A stretch of DNA of 64,000 bases from Mycolicibacterium fluoranthenivorans (GTDB lineage Bacteria > Actinomycetota > Actinomycetes > Mycobacteriales > Mycobacteriaceae), in assembly GCF_011758805.1 (NCBI RefSeq), contig NZ_JAANOW010000001.1, forward strand, positions 3,038,001 through 3,102,000. The letters are read 5' to 3'. The first letter of the stretch is position 1. Every line of letters begins with the position of its first letter. Made by a program: the position numbers and the translations under genes. Below, piece by piece: positions 57,913 through 64,000 of the stretch. Below the pieces are notes generated by a model. That model saw only the letters and a list, made by a program, of their open reading frames with translations. It made no database searches and was not told the origin of the DNA.

Positions 57913-57930
57913 CTAGAAAGATCGATCAAG
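57913..57930. promoter_or_regulatory. Imperfect palindrome upstream of the TetR gene
   Basis: CTAGAAAGATCGATCAAG matches its own reverse complement at 12 of 18 positions, centred on GATC, and lies 21 nt before the TetR start at 57891. It may be the autoregulatory operator; the match is modest. Confidence 0.35.
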
Positions 57931-57957
57931 AATGCGCAAGGCGGTCCCCGCCGGGCT

Positions 57958-58593
57958 CTAGGCCGTCACACCCCGGCGCACGAACGACAGCACCACCGCC
58001 GCGGTGGCGAACAGCCCGGAGAACACCCGGTTCAGGATCGTCTGTTGGCGCGGGGTGTGCAGCCAGTCGACCAACCGCACTGCCAGGCCGGTATAGAGGC
58101 CCATCACCACGATGTCGACGATGATCATGGTCGCCCCGATGGCCAGATACTGCGGCAGCAACGCGGCGGTGGGCACGACGAACTGCGGCAGCACCGCAAG
58201 GAAGAACACCAGCCCCTTCGGGTTGGTGGCGTTGACCAGGAAGCCTCGGACCGTCAGGGCCAGGCGGCCGCCATCGAACGACTTTCCGACCTGCTCGCGC
58301 AGGTCGGTGGTGGCGGTACGCCACTGCTTGATCGCGAGGTAGGCCAGATAGCCGACGCCGATCCACTTGATCACGGTGAACGCGATGACCGAGCTCGTGA
58401 CCACCGCACCCAGGCCCGCGGCCACCAGCGCCAACTGCAGCATCAGCCCGATCTCCAGGCCGAAGATGCTCCAGTAGCCGCGACGCAGGCCGTGCGTCAT
58501 CCCGGTCGCCATCGACTGCACCGCACCCGCTCCGGGGGACAGACTGATCGCGATCGCGGCGCCCAGGAACGCCAGCCATACCTGCCAGGTCAT
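57958..58593 (-). CDS. LysE-family exporter
   Basis: A 211-residue membrane protein with six helices. SPGAGAVQSMATGMTHGLRRG near residue 19 is the LysE/RhtB signature, and GFLVNATNPKGLVFFLAVLPQF is the second family hallmark. Such proteins export amino acids or related small metabolites. It lies upstream of the TetR gene on the same strand. A triple GATATCAG repeat sits just before its start. The substrate is not determinable. Confidence 0.9.
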   Translation of the reverse strand: MTWQVWLAFLGAAIAISLSPGAGAVQSMATGMTHGLRRGYWSIFGLEIGLMLQLALVAAGLGAVVTSSVIAFTVIKWIGVGYLAYLAIKQWRTATTDLREQVGKSFDGGRLALTVRGFLVNATNPKGLVFFLAVLPQFVVPTAALLPQYLAIGATMIIVDIVVMGLYTGLAVRLVDWLHTPRQQTILNRVFSGLFATAAVVLSFVRRGVTA

Positions 58594-58622
58594 GGCTCCA
58601 GTCTCGCAGCCGGGGTCAAGTC

Positions 58623-58650
58623 GATATCAGCTGATATCAGTTGATATCAG
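58623..58650. repeat. Three tandem GATATCAG repeats upstream of lysE
   Basis: GATATCAG occurs at 58623, 58633 and 58643 with 10-bp periodicity. Each unit overlaps a TGATATCA-type palindrome, and GATATCAGCTGATATC (58623-58638) is a perfect 16-bp palindrome. The array covers the stop of the upstream gene and ends 30 nt before the LysE start, a suitable place for cooperative operator sites spaced one helical turn apart. Confidence 0.75.
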
Positions 58651-59059
58651 CGACGAACACACCTGATCGGCGGGCGACCATGCGGGCCATCCGTGGCAGC
58701 GACGGGTCGTCGGTGCCCGCGGGGAGCACCCGCGGGTTGGTGATGTGGATGTCACCGCTGAACAGGTGCACATCGGCTTCACCGGCCGCGAGCACGTTCT
58801 TCACCCAGTTGGTCTTGCCGTGGATGAGGCCGATGGCCAGCGTGTTGCCCTTGCGGAAGCTGGTGACGGTCGTCTCGTACGGGGTGCCGGATTTGCGGCC
58901 CCGATGCTTGACGATGGTGAACCCCGGCAGCCGCTTCGCCAGCGGTGCGATCACCGGATTGATGTAGCGGATCTGGAAGTTCTCCAGCGCGGGCGGCACC
59001 AGCATCGGCACACCCGGTGCGTTGTTGGGATGTTCCTCGCGAGACTGCGCAGCGGACAT
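58637..59059 (-). CDS. Deazaflavin-dependent (DUF385/Ddn-like) protein
   Basis: A 140-residue protein of the F420-binding split beta-barrel type, equivalent to Rv1598c. It has [18 protein letters not shown] near residue 48 and [20 protein letters not shown], the family's cofactor-binding region. Members reduce nitro or quinone compounds with F420H2; this member's substrate is unknown. ATG 59059 is the start; it is divergent from hisD with a 46-nt gap. Confidence 0.88.
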   Translation of the reverse strand: MSAAQSREEHPNNAPGVPMLVPPALENFQIRYINPVIAPLAKRLPGFTIVKHRGRKSGTPYETTVTSFRKGNTLAIGLIHGKTNWVKNVLAAGEADVHLFSGDIHITNPRVLPAGTDDPSLPRMARMVARRSGVFVADIN

Positions 59060-59093
59060 GTCGGCTCCCCGAATTCGATTTGGCCTGCTCTGG

Positions 59094-59099
59094 GACAAT
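59094..59099 (+). promoter_or_regulatory. Candidate -10 element of the his operon
   Basis: GACAAT ends 6 nt before the hisD GTG (59106) and no ribosome-binding site lies between, the geometry of a leaderless mycobacterial transcript starting at the G of GTG. Confidence 0.55.
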
Positions 59100-59105
59100 A
59101 GACCC

Positions 59106-62166
<3,061 letters not shown>

Positions 62167-62173
62167 CGGCGAT

Positions 62174-62193
62174 GGGCGAGCGGAGCGACGGGG
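62174..62193 (+). repeat. Dispersed GAGCGNAGCGAC motif, copy 3
   Basis: GGGCGAGCGGAGCGACGGGG fills most of the 28-nt gap between hisB and hisH. It shares the GAGCGNAGCGAC core with copies at 15229 and 54852 and supplies the GGGGAG-like ribosome-binding site close to the hisH GTG. Confidence 0.55.
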
Positions 62194-62194
62194 A

Positions 62195-62815
62195 GTGAAC
62201 GAGAAAAAGGTGGTGGTGCTGGACTACGGGTCCGGCAACCTGCGTTCGGCGCAGCGCGCGGTGCAGCGCACCGGTGCCGATGTCGAGGTGACCTCGGATG
62301 CGTCCGCGGCCTATGAGGCCGACGGTCTGCTGGTGCCGGGGGTCGGCGCATACGAGGCCTGCATGGTGGGGCTGCGCGGTATCGGCGGCGACCAGATCAT
62401 CGAAAAGCGGCTGGCCGCGGGGCGTCCGGTGCTCGGGGTCTGTGTGGGCATGCAGATCCTGTTCGCCCGTGGCGTCGAGTTCGGGGTGGAGTCCGCCGGA
62501 TGCGGGCAGTGGCCCGGTTCGGTCACCCGCATCGATGCCCCCGTGGTGCCGCACATGGGCTGGAATGTGGTCGACGCACCCGCGGGCAGTACCTTGTTCC
62601 GGGGCCTGGACGCCGGCACCCGCTTCTACTTCGTGCATTCGTACGCCGCACAGGAGTGGCAGGGCCGGCCCGAGGCGCTGGTCACGTGGGCGACACACCA
62701 TGTGCCGTTCATCGCGGCCGTCGAGGACGGCCCGTTGTCGGCGACACAATTTCATCCGGAGAAGAGCGGTGACGCGGGTGCGGCGCTGCTGACGAATTGG
62801 GTTGAGGGACTGTGA
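62195..62815 (+). CDS. hisH: Imidazole glycerol phosphate synthase, glutaminase subunit
   Basis: A 206-residue class I glutamine amidotransferase that supplies ammonia to HisF. It has [15 protein letters not shown] at the start, [11 protein letters not shown] with the catalytic Cys, and a C-terminal FHPEKSG carrying the His-Glu pair. hisF is not in this window and presumably lies beyond impA. The stop overlaps priA (GTGA). Confidence 0.96.
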   Translation: MNEKKVVVLDYGSGNLRSAQRAVQRTGADVEVTSDASAAYEADGLLVPGVGAYEACMVGLRGIGGDQIIEKRLAAGRPVLGVCVGMQILFARGVEFGVESAGCGQWPGSVTRIDAPVVPHMGWNVVDAPAGSTLFRGLDAGTRFYFVHSYAAQEWQGRPEALVTWATHHVPFIAAVEDGPLSATQFHPEKSGDAGAALLTNWVEGL

Positions 62816-63546
62816 GTTTGATTCTTTTGCCGGCCGTCGACGTGGTCGGGGGCAAAGCGGTGCGCCTGGTGCAGGGCAAGGCCGGCAGCGAAACCGACTA
62901 CGGGTCGGCGCTGGACGCGGCGCTGGCCTGGCAGCGCGACGGTGCCGAGTGGATCCACCTGGTGGACCTGGACGCCGCCTTCGGCCGTGGCTCCAACCGT
63001 GAACTGCTCGCCGAGGTGGTCGGCAAGCTCGATGTCGCCGTGGAGCTGTCCGGCGGTATCCGGGATGACGAATCGTTGAAGGCCGCCCTGGCCACCGGCT
63101 GCGCTCGGGTCAATATCGGCACCGCCGCGCTGGAGAATCCCACCTGGTGCGCCGCGGCGATCGCCGAGTACGGCGACAAGGTGGCCGTCGGACTGGATGT
63201 GCAACTGGAAGGCGGCACCTACCGCCTGCGCGGACGCGGCTGGGAGACGGACGGCGGTGACCTGTGGGAGGTGCTGGAACGGCTTGAGCGCGAAGGCTGC
63301 TCACGCTATGTCGTCACCGATGTGACCAAGGACGGCACGCTGGCCGGACCCAATCTGGAACTGCTCGGCGAGGTGGCCGACCGCAGCGGCGTCCCGGTGA
63401 TCGCCTCCGGTGGCGTGTCGAGCATCGAGGATCTGACGGCCATCGCCACCCTGACGGGTCGTGGGGTCGAGGGCGCCATCGTCGGAAAAGCCTTGTACGC
63501 GGGACGTTTCACGCTGCCCGAGGCGCTAGCCGCGGTCAGCGGATAA
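62812..63546 (+). CDS. priA: Phosphoribosyl isomerase A (HisA/TrpF bifunctional)
   Basis: A 244-residue TIM barrel that isomerises ProFAR in histidine synthesis; in actinobacteria lacking trpF it also isomerises PRA for tryptophan. Key acids are Asp near residue 10 in [19 protein letters not shown] and Asp near 172 in [16 protein letters not shown]. The bifunctional role is known for this actinobacterial family rather than shown here. GTG 62812 overlaps the hisH stop. Confidence 0.95.
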   Translation: MSLILLPAVDVVGGKAVRLVQGKAGSETDYGSALDAALAWQRDGAEWIHLVDLDAAFGRGSNRELLAEVVGKLDVAVELSGGIRDDESLKAALATGCARVNIGTAALENPTWCAAAIAEYGDKVAVGLDVQLEGGTYRLRGRGWETDGGDLWEVLERLEREGCSRYVVTDVTKDGTLAGPNLELLGEVADRSGVPVIASGGVSSIEDLTAIATLTGRGVEGAIVGKALYAGRFTLPEALAAVSG

Positions 63547-63551
63547 CGGTC

Positions 63552-64000
63552 ATGGATGCCAACCGGCTGACCGCGCTGGTCGCCACCGCGACCGCGATCC
63601 TCGATGCGGCATCGGTTCAGTTCGTCGCGGGCCACCGAGCTGACTCGGCTGTTCGCAAACAGGGCAACGATTTCGCGACCGAGGTCGACCTCGCGATCGA
63701 ACGCCAGGTCGTCGCGGCGCTGCAGGAGCAGACCGGCATCGGGGTGCACGGCGAGGAGTTCGGTGGCGAACCGATCGATTCCGAACTGGTGTGGGTACTC
63801 GACCCGATCGACGGCACGTTCAACTATGCGGCCGGCTCTCCCATGGCGGCCATCCTGTTGGGACTGCTGCACAACGGTGTGCCGGTCGCCGGGCTGACCT
63901 GGCTGCCGTTCATGGGACAGCGTTACACCGCGCTGGCCGGCGGACCGGTGCGCGACGCCGGCGTGGTGCTGCCCCCGCTCGACGCGCCGACGCTGGCCGA
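63552..64000 (+). CDS. impA: Inositol monophosphatase family protein, 5' part
   Basis: The gene begins at ATG 63552, 5 nt after priA, and runs off the right edge; 149 residues are visible. KQGNDFATEVDLAIERQV, HGEEFGGE and WVLDPIDGTFNY (metal-binding DPIDGT) identify the inositol monophosphatase family. In M. tuberculosis Rv1604 (impA) lies here, ahead of hisF. It may dephosphorylate inositol phosphate for phosphatidylinositol lipids, but a his-pathway phosphatase role is also possible for the family. Confidence 0.92.
   Translation, partial: MDANRLTALVATATAILDAASVQFVAGHRADSAVRKQGNDFATEVDLAIERQVVAALQEQTGIGVHGEEFGGEPIDSELVWVLDPIDGTFNYAAGSPMAAILLGLLHNGVPVAGLTWLPFMGQRYTALAGGPVRDAGVVLPPLDAPTLA

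Overview
The window is high-GC actinobacterial DNA and almost certainly comes from a rapidly growing Mycobacterium (Mycolicibacterium). Evidence: an MmpL transporter, DnaE1, DinX, BsaP, a BioQ-controlled biotin locus, an NrtR-controlled nadABC operon, treXYZ and hisDCBH-priA-impA. From memory, ileS to impA follow the same order as M. tuberculosis Rv1536 to Rv1604. Genes are packed tightly, with many 4-nt ATGA/GTGA overlaps and many GTG starts. I saw no tRNA, rRNA, insertion sequence, CRISPR array or prophage. The window opens inside one gene and closes inside impA.

Layout. 1-6.5 kb: lipid or glycolipid assembly genes (three related condensation-type acyltransferases, a fatty acyl-AMP ligase, a GT1 glycosyltransferase). 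6.5-8.5 kb: a membrane protein, a small HTH regulator with its own palindrome, and a truncated condensation-like protein behind a second palindrome. 8.5-16.1 kb: conserved block with a T-box leader and ileS, an S4 protein, dinX, lspA, a pseudouridine synthase and rarD. 16.2-26.9 kb: an envelope cassette (MmpL, GT-C-like membrane protein, methyltransferase, UDP-glucose dehydrogenase, GT2 glycosyltransferase, DrrABC-type ABC exporter) placed where M. tuberculosis has unrelated genes. 27.1-34.8 kb: dnaE1, an HTTM membrane protein with a small CxxC partner, small membrane proteins, ilvA. 34.8-43.1 kb: treZ-treY-treX plus an SGNH acyltransferase, all on the minus strand. 43.1-49.6 kb: biotin locus. 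49.8-51.6 kb: a formyltransferase and a TupA-like ATP-grasp protein. 51.6-57.3 kb: lipase, nrtR, nadABC. 57.3-59.1 kb: TetR regulator, LysE exporter, deazaflavin-type protein. 59.1-64 kb: histidine operon and impA.

How it works together. Biotin synthesis (bioA, bioF, bioD, bioB, bsaP) is probably controlled by BioQ through two matching promoter-operators (TAACCT overlapping TGAAC-GGT-GTTCA), one upstream of bioF and one in the bioQ/bioB gap. De novo NAD synthesis is controlled by NrtR through a TTTTCGA/TCGAAAA palindrome in the nrtR/nadA gap. ileS is controlled by uncharged tRNA-Ile through an ultrashort stem I T-box. The two envelope regions look like glycolipid synthesis and export modules. 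Their products cannot be read from sequence, but ugd implies a supply of UDP-glucuronate.
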